From assembly GCA_947178145.1 (NCBI GenBank), contig CAMWXE010000052.1:1-37239 (forward strand): a stretch of DNA of 37,239 nt. The letters run 5' to 3'. Positions 27,690 through 35,226 of this stretch are shown piece by piece. Source of the stretch: an uncultured Lachnospiraceae bacterium. GTDB taxonomy: Bacteria; Bacillota; Clostridia; Lachnospirales; Lachnospiraceae. The position numbers and the translations under genes are program-made. The notes beneath the pieces were generated by a model that saw only the letters and a list, made by a program, of their open reading frames with translations, was not told where the DNA came from and did not search any database. Every line of letters begins with the position of its first letter. The stretch's first letter is position 1.

Positions 27690-28340
27690 ATGGAAAGGGA
27701 TATTAACAGCCAGGAATACGAAGATTATTTGCTGCTCATAAAAGGGGCCGAGGCGGAGCTTGTGGAAAAAAAGTCAAGATTTATAGCGACAGTTCGTCCT
27801 GTCACAAGCGAAGAGGAGGCAGCAGCTTTTATCGAGGAGATGAAAAAGAAATACTATGATGCGAGACACAATTGTTCCGCATTCGTGATAGGAAGTACAG
27901 CGCAGATTACTAGAAGCAGCGACGATGGAGAGCCGAGTGGTACAGCAGGGCGGCCTATGCTGGAGGTGCTTCTGGGGAGTGAGATCAGAAATATTGCTGC
28001 GGTAGTTACACGATACTTTGGAGGTACACTTCTGGGAACGGGTGGTCTTGTACGGGCATACTCGGGAGTGTTGAAGGAGGCGCTTGCAAAGTGTGAGACA
28101 GCACGCCAGCATTTTGGAGTTCGATTCAGGATCAAGGCGGATTACAATGCGGTCGGAAAGATCCAGTATATTCTTGCCAGTAAAAATATCAATATCGAGG
28201 ATAGCGTCTATGCGGCAGATGTAGAAATGACGGTCATAGCGCCGATTGAGGAGTATGACCGCCTGTGTAAAGAGCTCGTGGAAGCGACAAGCGCCCGCGC
28301 AAAGATAGCGGAAATCGAGCGATTGTATTATTTTATTTGA
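27690..28340 (+). CDS. yigZ: YigZ/IMPACT family protein
   Basis: A 216-residue protein of the UPF0029 family. Residues about 15-125 hold the IMPACT N-domain with EKKSRFIA, the signature DDGEPSGTAGRPML and RYFGGTLLGTGGLVRAY; residues 135-210 are the DUF1949 domain with a ferredoxin-like fold. Bacterial members are conserved but poorly understood; the eukaryotic relative IMPACT/Yih1 modulates Gcn2, which cannot be assumed here. SD GAGGGGGG lies just before the ATG. It is monocistronic and converges on the SpoIID-like gene, with only 76 bp between stops and no strong terminator between them. Confidence 0.9.
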   Translation: MERDINSQEYEDYLLLIKGAEAELVEKKSRFIATVRPVTSEEEAAAFIEEMKKKYYDARHNCSAFVIGSTAQITRSSDDGEPSGTAGRPMLEVLLGSEIRNIAAVVTRYFGGTLLGTGGLVRAYSGVLKEALAKCETARQHFGVRFRIKADYNAVGKIQYILASKNINIEDSVYAADVEMTVIAPIEEYDRLCKELVEATSARAKIAEIERLYYFI

Positions 28341-28416
28341 ATAACGTTGTTTATTTTTCTGTCGATTTTTGCCGGACAGGCAGCGTTTTCGTCCTGCAGA
28401 GTTGTCAGCGGTTTAG

Positions 28417-29679
28417 TCATCCTGGCTCAGAGATGCGCGATACTCCTACAAAGATTTCAGATATTTTGTACCACGTGGGGTAGTCTACAATCCCTGTGGG
28501 AGCAAGACCGAAAATACGCTGGAATGTACGGACTGCGTCGGCAGTGGCAGTGCCAAAGATGCCGTCCTCAACGATGCGAGGGATCGCAGGATAGTTTTGC
28601 GCAATGCGGTTTAATTGCTGCTGCATCTGCAGGACTTTTTGTCCTGAAGAACCGATCGTCAGGTCATAGCCTGGCCACGACGAGGGAACACCGGATATGT
28701 AGGTGGTAGAGTTGATATACATATCGTTTCCATAATAATAACGGATGATTTCGATCGGCGTGTATCCCTGGTCTCCAAGGTATTTGCTTCCCCACTGGGA
28801 GAGCCCATCGCAGGTCGTGCGATTTCCGTCGCAGTAAGAAGTAAAGATCGGTTGGCGCACACCTGGACGCGACAGGAAGTTTGAGAAGATAGAGTCCACA
28901 ATGCGGCTGATATTTTCATAGATATTTCTGCCATGAATCCACTTCTGGTCGTAGGCTGTGGAAGAAGTGATGGTGAAGTTGTAGCCCTGGTTCCGATACC
29001 ACTCCGTATATACTCGATTTAGCGTAAACGACATGATCGCAAGTGTGTTGGCATAGATCGTGTTTTCCGGCCACGTCGCATAAATTTCGGACGACACAAC
29101 ATTTTTGATATAGTCTGTATAACGCACATAATAGTTTTTGGCAGTAGAGTCCTGAGGGACACCATCATGTACGATGATATATTCCGGAATGACAACGCGG
29201 CTTAGGACGATTTCACCGCTCTCATCCATGGGTTTGATCTCGTCCTCGGGTATTTTGGGTGGGTATTCGCCATATAATGTATGGTCGGGTATGATGATAT
29301 CTTCTTCGGTCTCTCCCGGAGGCTCTATCTCAAGTGGATTCATGGTGACTGGCTGAATCGCCGTGACATCAGGGAGGATCTCTGTGCCAGAGATATATAC
29401 TGGTTCATATCCCGGTGCTGTGACAGAGATATTGTATTCTGAGTAGGGCTGTACATCACTGATCTCGGTGCTGTAAGACAGATTCGGGGCAGGAAGCGAG
29501 ATCGTGGAGGTCTGTCCGGAGTCGTTGGTAGTAAGTGTCTGCACGACAGAGTCAGGATCACCAGAGTAAGATATTGTGATAGTGGCATTATCTATGGGGA
29601 TAAAGCCCAGCGATGATGTAACGCTTATGGTTAAATCTCCAGAATAAGCCGGGGTTTCGGCTTTCATGATATTAGACAT
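28417..29679 (-). CDS. SpoIID-like domain protein with peptidoglycan-binding domain
   Basis: A 420-residue protein. Residues 12-118 look like a beta-sandwich of the carboxypeptidase-regulatory or Ig type; 119-155 is an acidic, Pro-rich linker; 183-325 resembles SpoIID/LytB, with YIKNVVSSEI (Glu198 aligning with the catalytic glutamate of SpoIID) and SQWGSKYLGDQGY near the end; 337-407 is a PG_binding_1 domain (GSSGQKVLQMQQQL, DGIFGTATADAVRTFQ). SpoIID cuts peptidoglycan during engulfment in sporulation. No signal peptide or membrane helix is visible, so export is unclear. I chose ATG 29679 because AGGGG is 7 nt upstream; the frame is open to 29694. Its SD lies inside the typA terminator stem. 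Confidence 0.82.
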   Translation of the reverse strand: MSNIMKAETPAYSGDLTISVTSSLGFIPIDNATITISYSGDPDSVVQTLTTNDSGQTSTISLPAPNLSYSTEISDVQPYSEYNISVTAPGYEPVYISGTEILPDVTAIQPVTMNPLEIEPPGETEEDIIIPDHTLYGEYPPKIPEDEIKPMDESGEIVLSRVVIPEYIIVHDGVPQDSTAKNYYVRYTDYIKNVVSSEIYATWPENTIYANTLAIMSFTLNRVYTEWYRNQGYNFTITSSTAYDQKWIHGRNIYENISRIVDSIFSNFLSRPGVRQPIFTSYCDGNRTTCDGLSQWGSKYLGDQGYTPIEIIRYYYGNDMYINSTTYISGVPSSWPGYDLTIGSSGQKVLQMQQQLNRIAQNYPAIPRIVEDGIFGTATADAVRTFQRIFGLAPTGIVDYPTWYKISEIFVGVSRISEPG

Positions 29680-29681
29680 AA

Positions 29682-29723
29682 AAATCCCCTGCATATGTTT
29701 TTAATAATATATGCAGGGGATTT
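29682..29723 (-). terminator. typA terminator overlapping the next gene's SD
   Basis: A perfect 15-bp stem (29682-29696 with 29709-29723), loop 12 nt, 16 nt after the typA stop. On the minus strand it is followed by a short T run and then the start codon of the SpoIID-like gene. The SD AGGGG (complement of 29685-29690) is fully paired in the stem. Confidence 0.75.
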
Positions 29724-29739
29724 CGGTGTGTTACAGATG

Positions 29740-31569
29740 CTATTTTTTCATGCTGGCTCTCTTTCTGAGTGTAGGATCCAAGATCTTTTTGCGAATGCGG
29801 AGACTTTCGGGTGTCACTTCAAGAAGTTCGTCCGTATCGATAAAGTCAAGCGCCTGTTCCAGACTTAAAATTCTGGGCGGAGTCAGACGCAAGGCCTCGT
29901 CAGCACTGGAGGAACGTGTGTTTGTAAGCTGCTTTTTCTTGCATACATTGAGTTCGATATCTTCGCCTTTTCCGTTCTGTCCGACAACCATGCCAGAGTA
30001 AACCTTCTCGCCAGGTCCGATAAATAAAGTACCGCGCTCCTGAGCATTGTACAGACCATAGGTGATTGCCTCACCCGCTTCAAATGCGATCAGGGAACCC
30101 TGTTTGCGGTACTGGATATCGCCCTTGTATGGTCCATAGCCGTCAAATATTGTATTTAAGATGCCATTTCCTTTTGTGTCCGTCATAAACTCGCCGCGGT
30201 ATCCAATCAATCCGCGTGATGGGATAGAGAATTCCAGACGGGCATAACCGCCGCTTGCTTTACCCATATTCTGCAGTTCGCCCTTTCGCTGGCTGAGCTT
30301 CTCGATGACAGAGCCAGAAAATTCCTCGGGAACATCCACATAAGCAAGCTCCATCGGTTCCAGCTTTTTGCCGTCTTCGTCTGACTTATACAATACCTCT
30401 GCCTTGCTGACAGCAAACTCAAATCCTTCGCGGCGCATATTCTCGATTAATACAGAGAGATGCAGCTCGCCGCGCCCGGAGACCTTGAAGGAATCAGCGC
30501 TCTCTGTCTCCTCGACGCGCAGCGATACGTCTGTGTTGAGCTCACGAAAAAGTCTGTCGCGCAGATGGCGGCTGGTCACATATTTTCCCTCCTGCCCGGC
30601 GAGCGGCGAATCATTTACGATAAACTGCATGGCAATCGTAGGCTCGCTGATCTTCTGGAAAGGAATGGGAACCACATGGTCGACGGCGCAGAGCGTATCG
30701 CCGATATGGATATCTGAGATGCCGGAGACTGCAACAATCGAACCGATTCCGGCTTCTTTTACCTCCACTTTGTTCAGTCCGTCAAACTCATAGAGCTTGC
30801 TGACTTTAACTTTTTTCTGCTTGTCCGGTTCATGGTGGTTACAGATGATGACTTCCTGATTGACAGCGATTGTGCCATTGTCAACCTTGCCTACACCGAT
30901 GCGTCCGACATATTCATTGTAATCGATGGTGCTGATCAACACCTGTGTCCCTGCCCCGGGATCGCCTTCTGGTGCCGGGATATAGTCAAGAATCGTCTCG
31001 AACAGCGGCGTCATGTCAACACCCATTCCATCTTCCTCCAAAGATGCAACACCTGTCTTGGCAGAGGCGTATACGAAAGGGCAGTCAAGCTGGGAATCGT
31101 CTGCGTCGAGTTCCAGAAAGAGCTCCAGAACTTCTTCGACAACCTCAGAAGGACGCGCCTCTGGGCGGTCTATCTTATTGATGCAGACGATGACAGGAAG
31201 CTTGAGCTCGAGTGCTTTTCTAAGCACAAATTTTGTCTGTGGCATAGCACCCTCAAACGCGTCAACGACAAGGATAACACCGTTTACCATCTTGAGGACA
31301 CGCTCTACCTCGCCGCCGAAGTCGGCATGGCCTGGTGTGTCAATGATGTTGATCTTTGTATTTTTATACGTAACAGCTGTATTTTTTGATAATATTGTAA
31401 TGCCGCGCTCGCGCTCAATGTCGTTGGAATCCATGATGCGCTCGGCGACCTCCTGATTCTCGCGGAACACGCCGCTCTGCTTTAACAGTTCGTCCACAAG
31501 CGTCGTTTTGCCGTGATCGACATGGGCAATGATGGCTACATTTCTGACATCTTCTCTTTTCTGTATCAT
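29740..31569 (-). CDS. typA: Ribosome-associated GTPase TypA/BipA
   Basis: A 609-residue translational GTPase related to EF-G and LepA that helps ribosome assembly and stress adaptation. G1 HVDHGKTT (near residue 16), G2/effector region with ERERGITI, G3 DTPGHADF, G4 NKID and G5 SAKTG are all present. The C-terminal half has the EF-G-like domains and the BipA-specific end. SD GGAGG is about 10 nt before the ATG. Its own promoter lies at 31616-31644. The downstream SpoIID-like gene follows after 60 nt, separated by a strong hairpin. Confidence 0.97.
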   Translation of the reverse strand: MIQKREDVRNVAIIAHVDHGKTTLVDELLKQSGVFRENQEVAERIMDSNDIERERGITILSKNTAVTYKNTKINIIDTPGHADFGGEVERVLKMVNGVILVVDAFEGAMPQTKFVLRKALELKLPVIVCINKIDRPEARPSEVVEEVLELFLELDADDSQLDCPFVYASAKTGVASLEEDGMGVDMTPLFETILDYIPAPEGDPGAGTQVLISTIDYNEYVGRIGVGKVDNGTIAVNQEVIICNHHEPDKQKKVKVSKLYEFDGLNKVEVKEAGIGSIVAVSGISDIHIGDTLCAVDHVVPIPFQKISEPTIAMQFIVNDSPLAGQEGKYVTSRHLRDRLFRELNTDVSLRVEETESADSFKVSGRGELHLSVLIENMRREGFEFAVSKAEVLYKSDEDGKKLEPMELAYVDVPEEFSGSVIEKLSQRKGELQNMGKASGGYARLEFSIPSRGLIGYRGEFMTDTKGNGILNTIFDGYGPYKGDIQYRKQGSLIAFEAGEAITYGLYNAQERGTLFIGPGEKVYSGMVVGQNGKGEDIELNVCKKKQLTNTRSSSADEALRLTPPRILSLEQALDFIDTDELLEVTPESLRIRKKILDPTLRKRASMKK

Positions 31570-31615
31570 ATCAATAAATCCTCCATAATATATATCTCCT
31601 CAAACACGCCAAAAT

Positions 31616-31644
31616 AGTATAGCACTAACATATCTATTTTGCAA
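31616..31644 (-). promoter_or_regulatory. Promoter of typA
   Basis: On the minus strand TTGCAA (31639-31644) and TATACT (31616-31621), 17 bp apart, about 50 nt upstream of the start codon. Confidence 0.7.
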
Positions 31645-31701
31645 TGTTAAAAAAACATTTCTACGGCATTTCTCAAAATATTGCTTAATCGGATAAAGAT
31701 A

Positions 31702-31746
31702 CCTGTCAAATGGTGCCAAATCCTGTCAAAACGCTTAGAATAAGCG
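31702..31746. repeat. REP-like element between typA and the SSB-like gene
   Basis: CCTGTCAAA occurs twice (31702-31710 and 31722-31730) around GGTGCC (31712-31717). Read on the minus strand, it gives GGCACCATTTGACAGG, sharing GGCACCATTT with the element at 33286. It is followed by a hairpin CGCTTA-GAA-TAAGCG (31732-31746). Confidence 0.5.
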
Positions 31747-31829
31747 CTTTTCCTGCGATATTTCAAGCTTTATTTACCGTATAAAGTAGCATATGATTTA
31801 ACTACAAGAACGAAGGGAGAATGAAAAGA

Positions 31830-32504
31830 ATGCAAGAAACTTTGAAGACAAAAAACGGGTATCATGAGCAGGTTATTGAAAACAATCAGGTAACAGTTAT
31901 GGGAGAAATCGTTAGTGAGTTCTCATTCAGCCATGAAATCTTTGGCGAGGGCTTCTATATGGTTGACATTCAGGTGGCAAGGCTGTCTGAGTCCATGGAT
32001 ATTATACCAGTGATGATTTCGGAGAGACTGCTCGATGTAAGCGGAGACTACAGAGGCATGATGGTGGTGGTGAATGGTCAGTTCCGTTCTTACAATAGGC
32101 ATGAGGAGCATAAAAATAAACTGGTTCTCTCTGTATTTGCAAGAGAGATTGAGTTTGTCGAGGAAATCAGTGAGAACATCAAAACGAATCAGATCTTCCT
32201 TGATGGTTATGTGTGCAAGGAACCTGTATATAGAAAGACTCCTCTTGGACGCGAGATTGCGGACCTGCTGCTGGCAGTTAACCGTCCATATGGCAAATCG
32301 GATTATATTCCGTGTATCTGCTGGGGAAGAAATGCCCGCTATGCTTCCAATTTTGAGGTGGGGGAGCGCTGTCTGGTGTGGGGGCGTATTCAGTCAAGAG
32401 AGTATATGAAGAAACTTTCGGAGGATGAGCTGGAAAAGAGGATTGCTTATGAGGTCTCTGTCAGCAAGCTTGAGCTTCCGGAGGACGATGAGGAAGCGTT
32501 GTAA
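31830..32504 (+). CDS. Single-stranded DNA-binding-like protein
   Basis: A 224-residue protein with what look like two OB-fold halves: residues about 15-105, and 110-215 where FLDGYVCKEPVYRKTPLGREIADLLLAVNR resembles the SSB core (TPxGxxVxxFxLAVNR) followed by YIPCICWGRNA. Bacterial SSB tails end in an acidic DDDIPF-like tip; this one ends in EDDEEAL, so the usual partner-binding tip is missing. It is a lineage-type SSB or PriB-like protein rather than the main SSB. SD AAGGGAG favours ATG 31830 over ATG 31821, which would be only about 1 nt from the SD. Single-gene unit; promoter unclear. Confidence 0.78.
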   Translation: MQETLKTKNGYHEQVIENNQVTVMGEIVSEFSFSHEIFGEGFYMVDIQVARLSESMDIIPVMISERLLDVSGDYRGMMVVVNGQFRSYNRHEEHKNKLVLSVFAREIEFVEEISENIKTNQIFLDGYVCKEPVYRKTPLGREIADLLLAVNRPYGKSDYIPCICWGRNARYASNFEVGERCLVWGRIQSREYMKKLSEDELEKRIAYEVSVSKLELPEDDEEAL

Positions 32505-32538
32505 TTAAAACATAAAATAGAAATGAATAAAATCTAAG

Positions 32539-32567
32539 TTGCAAAATCCTGTCTGTTGTGATATCAT
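32539..32567 (+). promoter_or_regulatory. Promoter of the CobO-like gene
   Basis: TTGCAA (32539-32544) and TATCAT (32562-32567), 17 bp apart, 70 nt upstream of the start codon. Confidence 0.6.
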
Positions 32568-32637
32568 GTTCGAAGTGACGATTGTTTATATCTGCACCAA
32601 AAACATCGCAGTTATGTTATAAGGAAGGTATAAGTCT

Positions 32638-33129
32638 ATGGAAAAAGGATTAATACAGGTATACAGTGGTGATGAGCATGGTAAATCTGCGGCAGCGCTT
32701 GGGAGAGCTATTCAGGTAGCGAGTGCAGGCAAAGATGTGGTAATTATCAATTTTCTGAAGGGCAACCAGAATGAGGAATTCCTGAAAAGGATGGAGCCAG
32801 AGATTAAGATTTTCTGTTTTGAGAAAAGTGCGGAGGAATTTGCACAGCTTTCGGATGCGCGCAAGCAGGAGGAGAGCTATAATATCAAAAACGGTCTGAA
32901 TTTTGCCAAAAAAGTTCTTACAACTGGCGAATGCGGTCTGCTGATTCTGGATGGGGTGCTTGGACTGATTGATAATGGTATCATAACAATGGAGGATTTA
33001 AGCCATATTCTGGAGGCGAGATCTGAGGATGTGGACATTATTCTGACAGGGATACGACTCAATGACGAGGTATGTCAGCTGGCAGACGAGATTTTTAGGA
33101 TAGAGGAAGTCAATTATAAGATATATTGA
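32638..33129 (+). CDS. CobO/BtuR-like P-loop protein, active site divergent
   Basis: A 163-residue P-loop protein similar in order and length to cob(I)alamin adenosyltransferase CobO/BtuR. Its P-loop is GDEHGKSAAALG, where the family has GNGKGKTTAALG; the basic residue after the first glycines is replaced by Glu-His. The Walker B region, normally LDE followed by a hydrophobic run, is ILDGVLGLIDNG, so the catalytic glutamate is missing. ATP binding is plausible, adenosylation of cobalamin doubtful. SD AAGGAAGG lies close to the ATG. There are no cobalamin genes nearby, and it has its own promoter and terminator. It may be a paralog with a new role. Confidence 0.78.
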   Translation: MEKGLIQVYSGDEHGKSAAALGRAIQVASAGKDVVIINFLKGNQNEEFLKRMEPEIKIFCFEKSAEEFAQLSDARKQEESYNIKNGLNFAKKVLTTGECGLLILDGVLGLIDNGIITMEDLSHILEARSEDVDIILTGIRLNDEVCQLADEIFRIEEVNYKIY

Positions 33130-33141
33130 TTGGACACCAAT

Positions 33142-33169
33142 AAAGGAGCTGCCACAGGCTCCTTTGTTT
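33142..33169 (+). terminator. Terminator of the CobO-like gene
   Basis: A perfect 8-bp stem AAAGGAGC/GCTCCTTT (33142-33149 with 33158-33165), 8-nt loop, then GTTTC. Its T run is short. Confidence 0.7.
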
Positions 33170-33190
33170 CTATACGGGCAAATATATTGG

Positions 33191-33219
33191 TTGACAGTGA
33201 ACACAATAAGATATATAAT
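33191..33219 (+). promoter_or_regulatory. Consensus promoter of the dapA operon
   Basis: A perfect TTGACA (33191-33196) and perfect TATAAT (33214-33219), 17 bp apart. The start is expected near 33226, just before the lysine riboswitch. Confidence 0.85.
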
Positions 33220-33244
33220 GAAGAAACATAAAAGAAGACTGAAA

Positions 33245-33418
33245 GATTAGGTAGAGGTTGCGTTTTTTATCAGTACCTTTTATCAGGTGTCAGGCACCAT
33301 TTACATAGAAGGGAAAGGAAAAGACGCCGAAAGCGGGAGTCGCCTGAGGGCTTTTTGCTTGGGCATGTGGTTAAGAGCTGCATGACTGTCATCAAGTAGA
33401 TGGAGAGCTATCCTTATC
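33245..33418 (+). promoter_or_regulatory. Lysine riboswitch (L box) controlling dapA
   Basis: The element carries the L-box core in order: GGTAGAGG with P1 at the 5' side, CAGTA, GGAAAGG, GACGCCGAAAGC, GTCGCCTGAGG, GACTGTCA, and GGAGAGCTATCC closing P1 (GATTAGGTAG pairs with CTATCCTTATC, one bulge and one mismatch). P2 is CCTTTTAT/ATAGAAGG (33276-33283 with 33305-33312). Lysine binding should stabilise P1 and favour the terminator at 33465-33503. An alternative helix pairs the P1 3' strand (33409-33416) with TGAGGATA (33454-33461), all eight pairs forming. This is a transcriptional OFF switch for lysine/diaminopimelate synthesis. Confidence 0.92.
33286..33298. repeat. REP-like palindrome inside riboswitch P2
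   Basis: GGTG-TCAGG-CACC is a perfect 4-bp stem with a 5-nt loop, inserted between the two strands of the P2 helix. It belongs to the same short-repeat family as the elements near 3023 and 31702, sharing GGCACCATTT with the latter. Confidence 0.6.
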
Positions 33419-33464
33419 AGCCAGATCCGGTGGGGCCGGGGAAGGGGATTTTGTGAGGATATGA

Positions 33465-33503
33465 TGCCGACCGTCTAGCGAGTAGATGATCGGTATTTTT
33501 TTT
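33465..33503 (+). terminator. Riboswitch-controlled intrinsic terminator before dapA
   Basis: CCGACCGTCTA (33467-33477) pairs with TAGATGATCGG (33483-33493), one mismatch and one G-U pair, loop GCGAG, followed by eight T residues (33496-33503). It is the expression platform of the lysine riboswitch. Confidence 0.88.
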
Positions 33504-33534
33504 GGAAAAATAATTATTTTAAGGAGGATTACAT

Positions 33535-34422
33535 ATGTCTATATTTAAAGGAGCTGGCGTTGCGATTGTCACACCGATGAAACCGGATGGTGAGGTGAAT
33601 TATGAGGTATTTGCAAAGTTGATTGAGTTCCAGATTGCGAACGAGACGGATGCGATTATTGTATGTGGTACGACAGGTGAGGCGTCAACCCTCAGCCATG
33701 AGGAACATCTGGAGTGTATCCGCTTCTGTGTGGAGAAAGTCAATAAGAGAATCCCTGTGATTGCGGGAACAGGTTCAAACTGCACACAGACGGCGATCTA
33801 TCTCTCGCAGGAAGCCGAGAAGGCGGGGGCTGACGGACTGCTTCTGGTGACGCCCTATTACAACAAGGCTACGCAGAAGGGGTTAAAAGAACATTTTAAA
33901 TTGATTGCAGAGTCTGTTCATATTCCGATTATCCTGTACAACATTCCAGGAAGAACCGGCGGCGTAAACCTTCTTCCAGAGACGATTGTTTCCCTGTGTG
34001 AGGAGGAGTCCAATATTGTGGGAGTGAAGGATGCGACAGACAACTTTATCCAGTATGCAAAGCTAATGGCGCTTGCAAAGGGAAAAGTGGATGTCTACTC
34101 TGGAAATGACAATCAGATTGTACCATTTTTGTCGCTCGGCGCAAAAGGTGTTATTTCTGTACTGTCCAACATCGCACCACAGCAGACACATAATATTTGC
34201 GCGAAATATTTTGCGGGAGAGGTTGAGGAGAGTGCCAGACTGCAGCTTGAAGCGATTGAGTTGATCACGGCTCTGTTCAGTGAGGTAAATCCGATACCTG
34301 TCAAGAAAGCGATGAATCTGATGGGACTGGAGGCAGGAACATTGAGACGGCCGCTGACAGAGATGGAGGATGCAAACGCTGCAAAGCTTGAGACTGCGAT
34401 GAAGAATTACGGTATTTTGTAA
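33535..34422 (+). CDS. dapA: 4-hydroxy-tetrahydrodipicolinate synthase
   Basis: A 295-residue TIM-barrel lyase that condenses pyruvate with aspartate semialdehyde, the first committed step to diaminopimelate and lysine. Motifs: GTTGEASTLSHEEH, the active-site tyrosine in LLLVTPYYNKATQKG, YNIPGRTGG, and the Schiff-base lysine in IVGVKDATDN (near residue 165). SD AAGGAGG is 8 nt before the ATG. It is controlled by the lysine riboswitch and read through to dapB and hisA. The organism would use the product for both peptidoglycan and protein. Confidence 0.97.
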   Translation: MSIFKGAGVAIVTPMKPDGEVNYEVFAKLIEFQIANETDAIIVCGTTGEASTLSHEEHLECIRFCVEKVNKRIPVIAGTGSNCTQTAIYLSQEAEKAGADGLLLVTPYYNKATQKGLKEHFKLIAESVHIPIILYNIPGRTGGVNLLPETIVSLCEEESNIVGVKDATDNFIQYAKLMALAKGKVDVYSGNDNQIVPFLSLGAKGVISVLSNIAPQQTHNICAKYFAGEVEESARLQLEAIELITALFSEVNPIPVKKAMNLMGLEAGTLRRPLTEMEDANAAKLETAMKNYGIL

Positions 34423-34464
34423 AAAATAAAGATATGGAATAGCTACGAAAGGACACGATAAGAG

Positions 34465-35226
34465 ATGACAAAGGTAATAATGCATGGCTGTAATGGTAAA
34501 ATGGGCCAGATGATAACAGGGATTATTGCTGCTGATCCAGAGATAGAAATTGTCGCAGGTGTGGATGCATCCGATCATATCAAGAATACATACCCTGTGT
34601 TCTCAAGTATTACAGAATGTGATGTCGCAGCGGATGTGGTGATTGATTTCTGTGTGGCACAGGCAGTTGACGGGCTGCTTGATTACTGTGTGGAAAAGCA
34701 GATTCCCTGTGTGCTCTGCACAACAGGTCTCTCCGAAGAGCAGCTGTCACATGTTGCGGAAGCATCAAGGAAGGTGGCAGTGCTCAAGTCGGCAAATATG
34801 TCGCTTGGTATCAATATGCTGCTCAAGATATTGAAGGAGGCAGCAGAGATACTGATTCCGGCTGGATTTGATATTGAGATCGTGGAGAAGCATCATAACC
34901 TGAAAGTGGATGCTCCGAGCGGTACAGCGCTTGCACTGGCTGACAGTATTAATGAAGCGTTTGACAATGAGTACGAGTATGTCTATGACAGGAGCCAGGT
35001 GCGGGCAAAACGCACAGACAAAGAAATTGGCATCAGTGCGGTGAGAGGCGGTACAATCGTTGGCGACCACGATGTGATTTTCGCAGGTGAGGACGAGGTA
35101 ATTACATTTTCGCACAGGGCGTACTCCAAAGCACTTTTTGGGAAAGGTGCGGTTCAGGCAGCAAAGTTTCTCAAGGGAAAACCGGCTGGGCGGTATGACA
35201 TGAAGGATGTTATTGCGGAGGCTTAG
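34465..35226 (+). CDS. dapB: 4-hydroxy-tetrahydrodipicolinate reductase
   Basis: A 253-residue NAD(P)H-dependent reductase, the second step of the same pathway, removing water to give tetrahydrodipicolinate. The Rossmann glycine motif GCNGKMGQM is at the N-terminus; the catalytic EKHHNLKVDAPSGTAL segment with its His and Lys lies near residue 146, and GDHDVIFAGEDE near residue 200. It is 42 nt after dapA with AAAGGA upstream. Its stop codon is immediately followed by the hisA start, and the hisA SD (GGAGG) lies inside its last codons. Confidence 0.97.
   Translation: MTKVIMHGCNGKMGQMITGIIAADPEIEIVAGVDASDHIKNTYPVFSSITECDVAADVVIDFCVAQAVDGLLDYCVEKQIPCVLCTTGLSEEQLSHVAEASRKVAVLKSANMSLGINMLLKILKEAAEILIPAGFDIEIVEKHHNLKVDAPSGTALALADSINEAFDNEYEYVYDRSQVRAKRTDKEIGISAVRGGTIVGDHDVIFAGEDEVITFSHRAYSKALFGKGAVQAAKFLKGKPAGRYDMKDVIAEA

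Noticed and set aside
28341..28416. Terminator between yigZ and the SpoIID-like gene
   Set aside because: Only a 4-bp GGAC/GTCC pairing was found, with no T run.
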